Positions 43,105 to 52,517 are shown, numbered from the stretch's first letter. The stretch: DNA of 64,000 bases from Dinoroseobacter sp039192165 (GCA_039192165.1 JBCCXD010000007.1:182371-246370); one strand, 5' to 3'. Notes: generated from the sequence alone by a model not told the origin. Program-made: numbers and translations.

Positions 43105-44076
43105 ATGACCAAACTTTTCCGAGTTACCCCTCCATTTTTTTTGCGACTACGCTGCAAAATCAGTCGGAATACGGCAGGCTTTGTCTCTTTTGCTGCCCAG
43201 ATTGCCGGGTTTTTCCTTCTTATGGGTGCGATCGCTGCGTTCGCGCAAGAAGCCGACTCGCCTTCCGAGTCGGAAGCTGAGTCGGACGTAATCCCAGAAC
43301 GCGCGGCGCCTGCACCGGCCGATCCGCCACAAGACTTCACATTTAAACGTATTCGCCCGCCGGAGCCGGGAGCCAAACAAAGAATTACGGTCCAGATCGT
43401 GCCGCAGCCCACTCCTCCGGCAGCGCCGGTGGTCACGCCGGACCAGGATATCGATCCTCCACCCATTGAGCCGTCTGAGGTTTCCGCCTTTTATAATGCA
43501 CTGGGCACCGGTCGTGTTGCGGATGGCCCTGGACGCCTTCTTGCTGCAATGACCTGGTTTGATACTGCTGACCCTGCGCCGGCTGCGCCTCCTTTGTCGA
43601 ACCTTGCCAGCCTGGCGGAGCAATACGGGCGGGATATGCTTGCCGCGTCTGTGGGGACCCAGGTATCGCCTGCGCTGGCGCTGGCAGTGGCCTGGACTGA
43701 AAGCAGCGGAGATGCGTCAGTCACCAGCGCGAAGGGGGCACAAGGGCTGATGCAGCTGATCCCAGCAACCGCAGAGCGCTTCGAGGTTCAGGATCCTTTC
43801 AATGCGCGCCAGAACCTTCGCGGTGGTATCGCCTACCTCGACTGGCTGCTGAACCGGTTCGACGGAGATCCTGTTTTAGCTTTGGCGGGGTACAATGCCG
43901 GCGAGCGCGCAGTAGAGCGTGCGCAAGACGCGGCTGGAGGTGTTCCAGACTATCCTGAAACCCGTGAATATGTCGTGAAGGTTCTTTCCGCATGGCGCGT
44001 GGCGCGTGGCTTGTGTCTGACACCACCCACCTTCGCCTCAGATGGATGCGTGTTCGCTCCGATTGCTTCGAACTGA
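43105..44076 (+). CDS. Lytic transglycosylase (SLT domain), secreted
   Basis: 323 residues. N-terminal signal/anchor (FAAQIAGFFLLMGAIAAFAQ, about 28-47), a Pro-rich linker, then a goose-type SLT domain: ALAVAWTESSGDASV with the catalytic Glu, AKGAQGLMQLIPATAERF, and LALAGYNAGERAVE. Cuts peptidoglycan glycan strands in the periplasm. Divergent from the pilin genes, which is suggestive because Tad and other secretion loci often carry a peptidoglycan hydrolase, but the link is inference. Confidence 0.9.
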   Translation: MTKLFRVTPPFFLRLRCKISRNTAGFVSFAAQIAGFFLLMGAIAAFAQEADSPSESEAESDVIPERAAPAPADPPQDFTFKRIRPPEPGAKQRITVQIVPQPTPPAAPVVTPDQDIDPPPIEPSEVSAFYNALGTGRVADGPGRLLAAMTWFDTADPAPAAPPLSNLASLAEQYGRDMLAASVGTQVSPALALAVAWTESSGDASVTSAKGAQGLMQLIPATAERFEVQDPFNARQNLRGGIAYLDWLLNRFDGDPVLALAGYNAGERAVERAQDAAGGVPDYPETREYVVKVLSAWRVARGLCLTPPTFASDGCVFAPIASN

Positions 44077-44081
44077 TTTCG

Positions 44082-44372
44082 TTAGGTCTGAAACAGATCA
44101 GCCCATTCCGGGTGCTTTCGGCGCTCTGCGTTCACAAACGGGCACAGTGGGATAATCTTAAATCCTTCGGCACGGGCATCTTCGATCAACCGTGCCACAA
44201 GTGCTTTGCCAGCTCCGCTGCCGCGCATTGTATCCGGTACGCCCGTGTGATCCGCGATCACCAGGGTCGGGGAGCTGATAGTATAGGTCAGCTCAGCTTC
44301 TGCTCCGCCGGAGCGCAGCACGTACCGCCCCTTTGACCCGTCGACCTCGCGCTCGATATTGCCCTCAGACAA
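44082..44372 (-). CDS. Small GNAT-like N-acetyltransferase (YidJ/GTLF3B type)
   Basis: 96 residues from a TTG at 44372 that overlaps the scoB stop and lies six bases after GGAGG; a GTG at 44375 is an alternative. The family pattern is clear: GAEAELTYTISSPTLVIADHTGVP, RGSGAGKALVARLIEDAR and KIIPLCPFVNAERRKHPEWADL. Minimal acetyl-CoA-binding fold; substrate unknown. Last gene of the CoA-transferase operon, coupled by overlap. Confidence 0.82.
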   Translation of the reverse strand: MSEGNIEREVDGSKGRYVLRSGGAEAELTYTISSPTLVIADHTGVPDTMRGSGAGKALVARLIEDARAEGFKIIPLCPFVNAERRKHPEWADLFQT

Positions 44373-44991
44373 CACGAGCCTCCGTGTTCTGTCGAATCTC
44401 GTCTTCGGTGACCCCTTCGGCTGTTTCAACAATCTTCAGCCCGCCCTCGACAACGTCCAGTACGCCGAGATTGGTTATGATCCTGTCGACAACGCCTTTC
44501 CCAGTAAGTGGCAGTGTACACTCTGTGAGCAGTTTGGTTTCGCCCTTCTTATTGGTGTGGTCCATGACCACGATCACGCGACCGACACCAGCCACAAGAT
44601 CCATTGCCCCGCCCATGCCTTTGATCAACTTGCCCGGGATCATCCAATTGGCCAGATCACCGTTCTCGGCCACCTCCATTGCCCCAAGTATTGCCATGGC
44701 AATTTTTCCGCCACGGATCATTCCAAAGCTCTGAGCGCTGTCGAAATAGGCCGTCTGGGGCAATTCGGTGATCGTCTGCTTTCCTGCGTTGATCAGATCC
44801 GCATCAACCTCGTTCTCGGTCGGAAAAGGACCCATCCCGAGCATGCCATTCTCGGACTGAAGCGTTACGCTGACGCCCTCCGGGATATAGTTGGAGACCA
44901 GCGTCGGAATTCCAATGCCCAGGTTCACATACATTCCGTCTTCGAGTTCTTGTGCCGCCCGCGCGGCCATCTGGTTCCGATCCCAAGGCAT
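44365..44991 (-). CDS. scoB: 3-oxoacid CoA-transferase subunit B
   Basis: 208 residues, standard length. NLGIGIPTLVSNYIPEGV and the active-site block QSENGMLGMGPFP (catalytic Glu in SENG), plus MGGAMDLVAGVGRVIVVM. With subunit A it transfers CoA from succinyl-CoA to acetoacetate or a related 3-oxoacid, linking ketone-body or PHB breakdown to the TCA cycle. Unusually it is separated from subunit A by the LOV gene, all in one direction with gaps of 20 and 24 bases. Confidence 0.95.
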   Translation of the reverse strand: MPWDRNQMAARAAQELEDGMYVNLGIGIPTLVSNYIPEGVSVTLQSENGMLGMGPFPTENEVDADLINAGKQTITELPQTAYFDSAQSFGMIRGGKIAMAILGAMEVAENGDLANWMIPGKLIKGMGGAMDLVAGVGRVIVVMDHTNKKGETKLLTECTLPLTGKGVVDRIITNLGVLDVVEGGLKIVETAEGVTEDEIRQNTEARVV

Positions 44992-45015
44992 AAGTCTGCC
45001 GGTCTCCCTTAGTCT

Positions 45016-46032
45016 TTAGGCGCCCGCAGGCACGTCAATAATAACCACGGAGCCTGCTGCGCCGCGGTTTACGTTAATTGTTCCCTCAAGCCCCTCGACC
45101 AGTTCGCCTACAAGCCTGCCGCCGAGCGTATCATCGTTAGGCCAGCTCATTTGCTGCGGGATGCCGATCCCGTCGTCTGAGATCTCAAGACGGCACCCAC
45201 CTTCAGTGAGTTCCGATACCTGAAGACGTACCGTTCCCGCATCGAGGCCATGGAACGCGTGGGTGAAGGCGTTTGTGAGCACTTCTGACAGTATCAAACC
45301 TATCCGCAATGCGGTCTCCAACCGACACTCGAAGCGGGCACAATCAACAGTGAAAGCGACCCCTGGCTTGCCATCGGCATGTCCAATCGCATTGGCGACG
45401 CGTGTCACGTAGCTTGCCATCGGGATTCCGTCTTTGTGTGCATCACGATCCGACAAGCGCATTTCTTCGTACAGCAATTGCAAGCACTCGATGCGTCGCG
45501 CCAGCGCCTGAAACCCTTCTTCTGTATTCATCGCGTTGGACTTTTCGCGAATAATGTCGATCAGCATCGACAGATCCTGGCGGACACGTCTTTGCACTGC
45601 CGAGAGTTTCTTTTCCAGACTGACCGTGGATTGGTCCAGATCACGCCCCGACATCGCTTTCTGAATGCCAATAAAGTAATGGCAGGTCCCGTCGTCAGAT
45701 TTGACCGGCGCGATGATCAGGCGATTCAGAAACGGCTCACCGCTTGCGCGATAGTTTAGAATATCGACCGTCACATCTTCTTCGCGTTCGACGGCATGGC
45801 GCAGCTTGGCCACATCCGCCTCGTCTGTGCCAGACCCCTGTAGAAACCTGCAGTTTCGTCCAATCGCCGCAGTTTTCGAATATCCTGTAACACGCTCAAA
45901 CGCCTCGTTTACATAGACGATGGGGTTGTCTTTGATATTCGGGTTCGTCAGCACGATCGCCACGCGCGCGCGGGAAAATCCCGCAAGCGCTTCGCGATCA
46001 TCCAAGACAGACCCTAAGGTGCGGGGTTTCAT
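45016..46032 (-). CDS. LOV-domain photosensor with histidine-kinase-like ATPase domain
   Basis: 338 residues. LOV core at about 20-125 with the flavin-adduct motif GRNCRFLQG (Cys61) and the flavin contacts Asn93, Asn103 and Gln124, so blue-light sensing is well supported. A linker helix leads to a dimerisation region at 140-195 and a GHKL ATPase domain (Glu250, Asn254 N-box; DDGIGIP G1 box 286-292; GGRLVGELV G2 box). At the place where HisKA_2/HWE kinases have EVHHRVKNNL, this protein has AVQRRVRQDL, so the phosphoacceptor His appears replaced by Gln147. Lies between scoA and scoB. Confidence 0.9.
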   Translation of the reverse strand: MKPRTLGSVLDDREALAGFSRARVAIVLTNPNIKDNPIVYVNEAFERVTGYSKTAAIGRNCRFLQGSGTDEADVAKLRHAVEREEDVTVDILNYRASGEPFLNRLIIAPVKSDDGTCHYFIGIQKAMSGRDLDQSTVSLEKKLSAVQRRVRQDLSMLIDIIREKSNAMNTEEGFQALARRIECLQLLYEEMRLSDRDAHKDGIPMASYVTRVANAIGHADGKPGVAFTVDCARFECRLETALRIGLILSEVLTNAFTHAFHGLDAGTVRLQVSELTEGGCRLEISDDGIGIPQQMSWPNDDTLGGRLVGELVEGLEGTINVNRGAAGSVVIIDVPAGA

Positions 46033-46052
46033 GGCCGTTCTCCCAGCTCCCC

Positions 46053-46748
46053 TCAGGCTGCGCGGACCGTGCGCTGCTCGATCCGCTTTTCGTGTTCACC
46101 CTGAATCAGCCGGTGCACATAAATGCCCGGCAGATGGATAGTATCGGGATCAAGAGACCCTGTGGGGACGATCTCTTCAACCTCGACGACACAGACCTTA
46201 CCACACATTGCGGCAGGTGGGTTGAAATTACGAGCAGTTTTCCGGAACACCAGATTTCCGGTTTCATCTGCCTTCCATGCTTTTACGATCGACAGGTCCG
46301 CAAAGATGCCGTTCTCAAGGATATAGGTCTCGCCGTGGAAGTCTTTGTGCTCTTTGCCTTCGGCAATCACGGTACCTACGCCGGTCTTGGTATAGAACCC
46401 TGGAATGCCACACCCACCTGCGCGCATTCTTTCGGCGAGGGTGCCTTGCGGGTTGAACTCAATCTCCAGCTCGCCCGACAGGTACTGCTGCATGAACAGG
46501 TCATTCTCGCCCACGTACGAGGACATCATCTTCTTGACCTGCTTGGTCTGTAGCAGAAGCCCAAGGCCGAAATCATCGACGCCGGCATTGTTGGATGCCA
46601 CGACCAATCCCGTGACCCCACTGTCGCGGATTGCTTGGATCAGAAGCTCAGGAATTCCGCAGAGGCCAAAGCCTCCTGCTGCGATGAGCATGTCGTCCGA
46701 TAGTAGGCCGTCCAGCGCTTCGGACGCGGACCCGTAAATCTTGTTCAT
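46053..46748 (-). CDS. scoA: 3-oxoacid CoA-transferase subunit A
   Basis: 231 residues with the subunit A signature GGFGLCGIPELLI, the NNAGVDDFGLGLLL block and FNPPAAMCGKVCVVEVEEIV. First gene of the minus-strand scoA-LOV-scoB-GNAT operon. Length and motifs agree with the acetoacetate/succinyl-CoA transferase (SCOT) type rather than glutaconate CoA-transferase. Confidence 0.95.
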   Translation of the reverse strand: MNKIYGSASEALDGLLSDDMLIAAGGFGLCGIPELLIQAIRDSGVTGLVVASNNAGVDDFGLGLLLQTKQVKKMMSSYVGENDLFMQQYLSGELEIEFNPQGTLAERMRAGGCGIPGFYTKTGVGTVIAEGKEHKDFHGETYILENGIFADLSIVKAWKADETGNLVFRKTARNFNPPAAMCGKVCVVEVEEIVPTGSLDPDTIHLPGIYVHRLIQGEHEKRIEQRTVRAA

Positions 46749-46828
46749 GTGGAGCTTCCCCTAACAGTCGTCGGACATTTTTTGACGCTGCGTTGCAACG
46801 CTGTCAATGCAACTGGCTTGCAGGAGGC

Positions 46829-49495
46829 TCAGGCCGATTTTTTGCTGGCCGTTTTCTTGGGCGCTGTCTTGCGGCGCGATGACGTTTTCTTCTTGCCGCC
46901 TTTGCTCGCCTTTTCGGCAATCAGTTGAACAGCAATGTCCATAGAAACATCTGCGGGCTCTGTCCCTTTCGGGAGCGTCGCATTCACCTTGCCCCATTTG
47001 ACATATGGCCCGTACCGCCCGTCCATGACATTCACGGGACCGCCTTCCTGTGGATGTTCGCCCAGTTCGCGAAGAGGTTTGGCGGTCGCGCCCCGACTGC
47101 CGCGGGAGGCTTTCTGTGCAAGGACCTCGACCGCGCGGTTCATGCCGACCGTAAATACTTCGCCAACGTCGGGCAGGTTGGCATAGACCCGCCCGTGCTT
47201 CACGTAGGGGCCGTAGCGCCCTATCCCGGCCTCTACCATCTCGCCATCCTCTGGATGCGCGCCGATCTCTCGTGGCAGGCTGAGCAGCATAAGTGCCTTT
47301 TCAAGATCGAGTTCTTCCGCCGACCAGCCCTTGGGCAGAGAAGCGCGGGGTGGCTTGGGATCTTCCTCGGTTGCGTCACCCAGCTGCACATAGGGTCCGA
47401 ACCGACCCTTGCGGAGGGTTACAGGCAGGCTTGTGTTTGGATCGACGCCCATCATTTTCCCGTCAGGACCGATTTCATCGTCGCCTTCTCCTGGCGGAGC
47501 GAAGGCACGTGTGAAGCGGCATTCGGGATAATTTGAACACCCGATAAAAGCACCACCTGACCGTGCTGTACGCATTGAAAGACGGCCATTTCCGCAATTG
47601 GGGCACAGACGAGGGTCCGAGCCATCCTCTTTCGCAGGAAAAAGGTGCGGTTCCAGCACTTCGTTTATTTTCTCGAGTACCTCGGTGATCCGCAGCTCGG
47701 ATGTCTCTGCAATAGCGGCAGAGAAATCACGCCAGAAGCGGTCCAAAAGGTCCTTGTAGTTGCGATCCCCGGCGCTGACTTCATCCAGCTGGTTTTCCAG
47801 GTCGGCTGTAAAGTCATACCCCACATACTTGCGGAAGTAATTGGTCAGAAAAATCGTAACCAATCGTCCCTTGTCTTCCGGAATCAGCCTGTTCTTTTCT
47901 TTTACGACATAGCCGCGATCCTGTATCGTTGTGACGATCGAGGCGTAGGTGGAGGGACGACCAATCCCGAGCTCTTCCATGCGCTTGACCAGGGTTGCTT
48001 CGGTATAGCGCGGCGGCGGTTGGGTATGGTGCTGCTGACCAAAAACGGCGCCGGTATCGTTCAACACGCCTCCAGGATGGCGGCGCAGACCATCAGAAAC
48101 GGTAATCTGGCCTTCGCCTTCTGCCGCCTTTGCGAAGGCAGACTCCAATCCTGCATCAACCAGAGCCGCCGGTTCGCCTGCGGCGATCTGTGGAAGGCGC
48201 TTGTCTTCATCGTCGAGCACGTCATCGTCGCGGCCTTCGGTGTAGACCTTCATGAACCCGTCAAACACAATGACTTGACCTGTTGCACGCAAAGTGACCT
48301 GTCCGTCTTGCGTGCCAATATCGACAGTGGTCCGTTCGAGTCGTGCGGCGGCCATTTGCGAGGCGATCGTGCGCTTCCAGATTAGATCGTAAAGCTTACG
48401 CTGGTCTGCGTCCGTCAGCTTCAGCTTGTCCGGAGCGCGCGTCATATCCGTCGGTCTGATGCACTCATGCGCTTCTTGCGCATTCTTGGCTTTGTTTTTG
48501 TACATGCGTGGCGAGTTTGGAAGGTAGGTCTCGCCAAATCTGTCCTTGATCGCGTCGCGCGCTGACATAACCGCCTCCGGCGCCATGTCGATTCCATCCG
48601 TCCGCATATAGGTTATGTAACCGGCCTCGTAGAGCCGCTGCGCCGTGCTCATCGTCTGGCGCGCACCCATCCCGAATTTGCGCGAGGCCTCCTGCTGAAG
48701 TGTCGAGGTCATAAACGGTGCCGAAGGGTTGCGGGTCCCGGGCTTTGCGTCCACCGAATGGACTGCAAGCGCGCGCGAGGAGACCGCATTCACCGCAAGT
48801 TCCGCGGCCTCGGCCGTGCCGATGTCGAACCTGTCGAGTTTCTTGCCGCCCAGATGTGTGAGGCGCGCTTCAAATGTCTGTCCTCGGGGAGTTTGCAGCA
48901 TCGCACGCACGGACCAGTACTCTTGCGGGTCGAACGCTTCGATCTCCATCTCGCGCTCGACGATGAGGCGCAGACAGACCGATTGAACGCGTCCCGCAGA
49001 TTTTGATCCGGGCAGTTTGCGCCAAAGAACCGGTGAGAGGTTGAAGCCGACAAGATAGTCGAGTGCCCGGCGGGCCAGGTAGGCCTCCACGAGCTCCATA
49101 TCAACCTGGCGCGGATTCTGCATCGCGTCCGTTACCGCGGACTTGGTGATCGCGTTGAAGACGACGCGGCTGACATCGGTTGTTTTTTTGATGGCCCGGC
49201 GTTTGGTGAGTGTCTCCATCAGATGCCAGCTGATCGCTTCACCTTCCCGGTCGGGGTCGGTCGCGAGGATCAGCGCATCGTCATCCTTTAGGGCATCCGC
49301 GATCGCTTTGACGTGTTTTTTACTGTCCGACGCCACTTCCCAAAGCATCTCGAAACCCTGTTCAGGGTCAACAGAGCCATCTTTCGGAGGCAAGTCCCGC
49401 ACGTGCCCATAGGAGGCCAGAACGGTGTAGGCGTCGCCCAGATATTTGTTGATTGTCTTAGCCTTAGCCGGAGATTCAACGACAACAACGGGCAT
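46829..49495 (-). CDS. topA: DNA topoisomerase I
   Basis: 888 residues. Toprim domain with VESPAKAKTINKYLG and the DPDREGEAI motif, active-site Tyr296 in GYITYMRTDG, a C4 zinc finger (CPNCGNGRL...CSNYPEC) near residue 640, two to three TopA C-terminal repeats (GRYGPYVKHG, GRYGPYVKWG) and a Lys/Ala/Ser-rich tail typical of alphaproteobacteria. Relaxes negative supercoils. Directly upstream of it lies dprA, an order common in this group. Confidence 0.97.
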   Translation of the reverse strand: MPVVVVESPAKAKTINKYLGDAYTVLASYGHVRDLPPKDGSVDPEQGFEMLWEVASDSKKHVKAIADALKDDDALILATDPDREGEAISWHLMETLTKRRAIKKTTDVSRVVFNAITKSAVTDAMQNPRQVDMELVEAYLARRALDYLVGFNLSPVLWRKLPGSKSAGRVQSVCLRLIVEREMEIEAFDPQEYWSVRAMLQTPRGQTFEARLTHLGGKKLDRFDIGTAEAAELAVNAVSSRALAVHSVDAKPGTRNPSAPFMTSTLQQEASRKFGMGARQTMSTAQRLYEAGYITYMRTDGIDMAPEAVMSARDAIKDRFGETYLPNSPRMYKNKAKNAQEAHECIRPTDMTRAPDKLKLTDADQRKLYDLIWKRTIASQMAAARLERTTVDIGTQDGQVTLRATGQVIVFDGFMKVYTEGRDDDVLDDEDKRLPQIAAGEPAALVDAGLESAFAKAAEGEGQITVSDGLRRHPGGVLNDTGAVFGQQHHTQPPPRYTEATLVKRMEELGIGRPSTYASIVTTIQDRGYVVKEKNRLIPEDKGRLVTIFLTNYFRKYVGYDFTADLENQLDEVSAGDRNYKDLLDRFWRDFSAAIAETSELRITEVLEKINEVLEPHLFPAKEDGSDPRLCPNCGNGRLSMRTARSGGAFIGCSNYPECRFTRAFAPPGEGDDEIGPDGKMMGVDPNTSLPVTLRKGRFGPYVQLGDATEEDPKPPRASLPKGWSAEELDLEKALMLLSLPREIGAHPEDGEMVEAGIGRYGPYVKHGRVYANLPDVGEVFTVGMNRAVEVLAQKASRGSRGATAKPLRELGEHPQEGGPVNVMDGRYGPYVKWGKVNATLPKGTEPADVSMDIAVQLIAEKASKGGKKKTSSRRKTAPKKTASKKSA

Positions 49496-49651
49496 GCTTC
49501 ATCCTAAGTAAGCGGGGAGTAAGGTGGCGCGCAAGATGTGGAGGGATGTTGGAAAATGTCAATGCCACCTCACGGGAAAGCGCCAAAACAAATGCCGCGG
49601 CCGTCTCCTTGATCCGGATTTCCGCGCGTGCCTGCCGTGCACGCGATGCGC

Positions 49652-50860
49652 CTATCCGGTGCGTGACAGCGTTCCGCCAGGATGGCGTGTAATACGACCT
49701 GTCATTTCAAGCTCGACAAGAGCCGATGTTGTGCATGCGGCAGGCAGCTTCAGTTCCCGGATCAGCTCATCTTCGGGCACCGGCGCTGCTCCGATATGGG
49801 AAAGAATGCGCGCGCGTACCTGATCCGCGGGCAGTGCTTCAACGCTGGGCGGAAGGCTGTCCTTCATCGGGGCTTGCGCAGGGTCTTCGGCATCGGGCGC
49901 GGCGATCCCCTTTACCGCTTCCAGAATATCGTCGGCGTTGCGTACAAGCGTCGCGCCCTCGCGCAGCAGCTGGTTGCATCCCGTAGCGCGCCCATCGAAG
50001 GGATGCCCGGGCACTGCCATGACCTCACGACCCTGTGCGACCGCGTCGCTGGCCGTGATCAGACTTCCCGACTTTGTGGCGGCTTCAGGAATCACCAACC
50101 CAAGCGAAAGACCAGATATGATCCGGTTGCGGCGCGGGAAGTGCCGGGCTTGCGGCTGCAGGCCAGGCGGGTTTTCCGATATCAGAAGTCCCGAGGCGCG
50201 CATCTGGTCGTAAATCTCGCGATTTTCGCGCGGATAGAGCACATCGACGCCGCCCGCCAGCACGCCGACTGTGCCCGTCTGCAGCGCGGCCTCATGGGCG
50301 GATTTGTCGATCCCGCGCGCCATTCCCGACACCACAACCGCCCCTGCCGCGCCAAGCCCTTTCGCCAGGGCACGCGTGAGCCGCATGCCGAGTGCCGAGG
50401 CATTTCGCGCTCCGGCAATCGCAATACAGGGGCGCTGCAGCAAATCGACATTTCCCAGGCACCACAGCAAAGGAGGGGGATCGGCGATTTGCGCCAGCAG
50501 CGGTGCGTATCGCGTGGACCCGAGCGCGAGCAACTGGGCGCCGGCGCCTTTCCCGGCTTCGTATTCCCGTTCGGCGACCTCCGCCGGTGCGGGCGCATAA
50601 TTGCGCAGTCCAATTTCAGCGGTGTGGCCTGGTAAGGCCTGCAGAGCGGCGCTGGCGGTTTTATAGCGCCGCAGCAGCCTTAGGAAGGTCGTGGGGCCTA
50701 TCCGCGGACTGCGGATCAGCCTTAACCATTCGAGCGCCTCCGCCTCTGATGCGGGCGGTGCAGGGACCAGATTCGGGTCGGTCAGGTCGTCCTGGTCACG
50801 CGCGAATTGTGCTGTGGTGCTGTTGTGGCGATTTGCGTCGGGCGCGTTTTCGCGGGCCAT
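49652..50860 (-). CDS. dprA: DNA-processing protein DprA
   Basis: 402 residues. N-terminal SAM/HhH-like region (LIRSPRIGPTTFLRLLRRY), Rossmann core with IAGARNASALGMRLTRAL, VSGMARGIDKSAHEAAL, FPRRNRIISGLS and the GREVMAVPGHPFD motif, and a C-terminal winged helix (about 335-402). Loads RecA on incoming single-stranded DNA. Full length, so the organism may be competent, as many roseobacters with gene-transfer agents need DprA. Confidence 0.94.
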   Translation of the reverse strand: MARENAPDANRHNSTTAQFARDQDDLTDPNLVPAPPASEAEALEWLRLIRSPRIGPTTFLRLLRRYKTASAALQALPGHTAEIGLRNYAPAPAEVAEREYEAGKGAGAQLLALGSTRYAPLLAQIADPPPLLWCLGNVDLLQRPCIAIAGARNASALGMRLTRALAKGLGAAGAVVVSGMARGIDKSAHEAALQTGTVGVLAGGVDVLYPRENREIYDQMRASGLLISENPPGLQPQARHFPRRNRIISGLSLGLVIPEAATKSGSLITASDAVAQGREVMAVPGHPFDGRATGCNQLLREGATLVRNADDILEAVKGIAAPDAEDPAQAPMKDSLPPSVEALPADQVRARILSHIGAAPVPEDELIRELKLPAACTTSALVELEMTGRITRHPGGTLSRTG

Positions 50861-51041
50861 GTTGATCCTCTCGCCAGTGAATAATCCCGAGGGCGGCGCA
50901 TCGGGGTTGGATCAGGCGAGTTGCGGGAGGGGTCGTTTGCGCCTCAAGTCTGAGGTGGTGCGAGGGTGGGTGGGTCGACAGAGATCACAAACACCCGTAA
51001 CCCGCCTGATCTGCAGGCAGAGTGCGCGCGTAAACCTTAAT

Positions 51042-51072
51042 GGCCTGTAAAAACCTTCAAGAAAAACAGGCC
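51042..51072 (-). terminator. Possible terminator after tldD
   Basis: GGCCTGT at 51042-51048 and ACAGGCC at 51066-51072 form a 7-bp stem with a long A/T-rich loop, 13 bases after the tldD stop on the minus strand. Weak. Confidence 0.3.
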
Positions 51073-51084
51073 GAAGCCCGATTT

Positions 51085-52506
51085 TTATGCCGCGGCGCCG
51101 CCGACGGTCAGCCCGCCGATGAGTAGTGTCGGCTGGCCTACGCCCACCGGGACCCATTGACCGGCCTTTCCGCAATTGCCCATGCCCGGATCAAGCGCCA
51201 TGTCATTACCAATCGCGCGGATTTGCTGAAGTGCGGTCGGGCCATCGCCGATCAAGGTGGCGCCTTTTACGGGCGCACCGACTTTGCCGTTTTCAACCCT
51301 ATAGGCTTCGGTGCAGCTAAACACGAATTTTCCATTGGTGATGTCCACCTGTCCGCCACCGAACCCCACTGCGTAAATCCCGTCTTTCACGTCCGCCACT
51401 ATATCGCCCGGCGCAACGGAGCCTCCAAGCATATAGGTGTTGGTCATACGCGGCATCGGAATATGGGCATAGCTTTGGCGCCGTCCGTTCCCAGTCGCCG
51501 CGGCGCCCATCAGGCGCGCATTCTGCCGATCCTGCATGTAGCCCACCAGAATGCCGTCTTCGATGAGGACGTTCTTCGCGGAGGGCGTGCCTTCGTCGTC
51601 TACCGTGAGCGAACCGCGCCGATCAGGAATGGTCCCGTCGTCTAGAACGGTTACACCAGGTGCCGCAACGCGTTGACCCATCAACCCTGCGAACGCGGAG
51701 GATTTCTTTCGGTTAAAATCACCCTCCAGCCCGTGCCCAACTGCTTCGTGCAGCAAAATCCCCGGCCAGCCACTGCCCAAAGCCACGTCCATAATACCCG
51801 CAGGTGCGGGCACGGAAGACAGGTTTACAACCGCAATTCGCAGCGCTTCCTTGGCGACGGGCTGCCAATGCTCCGACTGCATCAGACCGGTAAGAGCGTA
51901 GCGCCCGCCGCCGCCTGACGATCCGCTTTCGCGGCGCCCGTTTTCCTCAACGATAATGGAAATGTTAAGACGGGTCATGGGACGGATGTCCGAGACTTTC
52001 AGACCCTCGGGACGCAGGATTTCCACTTCCTGGATGGAGGCAGCAAGCGACGCGGACACCTGAACCACACGCGGATCGAGCGATCTCGCATAGGCGTCGA
52101 TCTCGCGCAGAGTTTCGATTTTCACGCCAAAGGCAGCAGCCTCCATCGGGTTCTCGTCGGTATAGAGCTTCTGGTTTGTCTGTTTCGGCGGAGGAGCCAT
52201 CTGTCCGCCACCATCGCCAACCGCCAGCCGCGCTGTTTCAGCAGCCCGCGCGATTGCGCTTTCTGAAATCTCGGTCGCGTGCGCGTAGCCGGCGGTTTCG
52301 CCCCGCACCGCGCGCAGGCCAAACCCCTGCGAGGCGTCATAGCTGGCCGTCTTTATCCGACCGTCGTCGAGGACCAGTGCTTCCGATCGACGCCGTTCGA
52401 AAAAAAGCTCGCCATCATCGGCGCCCGCAACTGCAGTCCTGAGAAGGCTTAGTGTCCGATTTTCGTCGACAAGGGTGTCGAGAGGGCGAAACGGGGCGTC
52501 ACTCAT
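51085..52506 (-). CDS. tldD: Metalloprotease TldD
   Basis: 473 residues of the TldD/PmbA family with the zinc-binding HEAVGH at 253-258 and the GLEGD extension, plus C-terminal Cys and Gly-rich strands (MGNCGKAGQWVPVG). With TldE it degrades or processes peptides in the cytoplasm. ATG 52506 follows CAAGGA. Divergent from ctaC with an FNR-type box just upstream of its ribosome site. Confidence 0.95.
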   Translation of the reverse strand: MSDAPFRPLDTLVDENRTLSLLRTAVAGADDGELFFERRRSEALVLDDGRIKTASYDASQGFGLRAVRGETAGYAHATEISESAIARAAETARLAVGDGGGQMAPPPKQTNQKLYTDENPMEAAAFGVKIETLREIDAYARSLDPRVVQVSASLAASIQEVEILRPEGLKVSDIRPMTRLNISIIVEENGRRESGSSGGGGRYALTGLMQSEHWQPVAKEALRIAVVNLSSVPAPAGIMDVALGSGWPGILLHEAVGHGLEGDFNRKKSSAFAGLMGQRVAAPGVTVLDDGTIPDRRGSLTVDDEGTPSAKNVLIEDGILVGYMQDRQNARLMGAAATGNGRRQSYAHIPMPRMTNTYMLGGSVAPGDIVADVKDGIYAVGFGGGQVDITNGKFVFSCTEAYRVENGKVGAPVKGATLIGDGPTALQQIRAIGNDMALDPGMGNCGKAGQWVPVGVGQPTLLIGGLTVGGAAA

Positions 52507-52517
52507 CTTGAGTTTCC

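Noticed and set aside
49625..49645. CGCGTGC/GCACGCG hairpin after dprA as terminator
   Set aside because: The 7-bp stem is real but there is no T-run on the minus strand, so termination is not supported.
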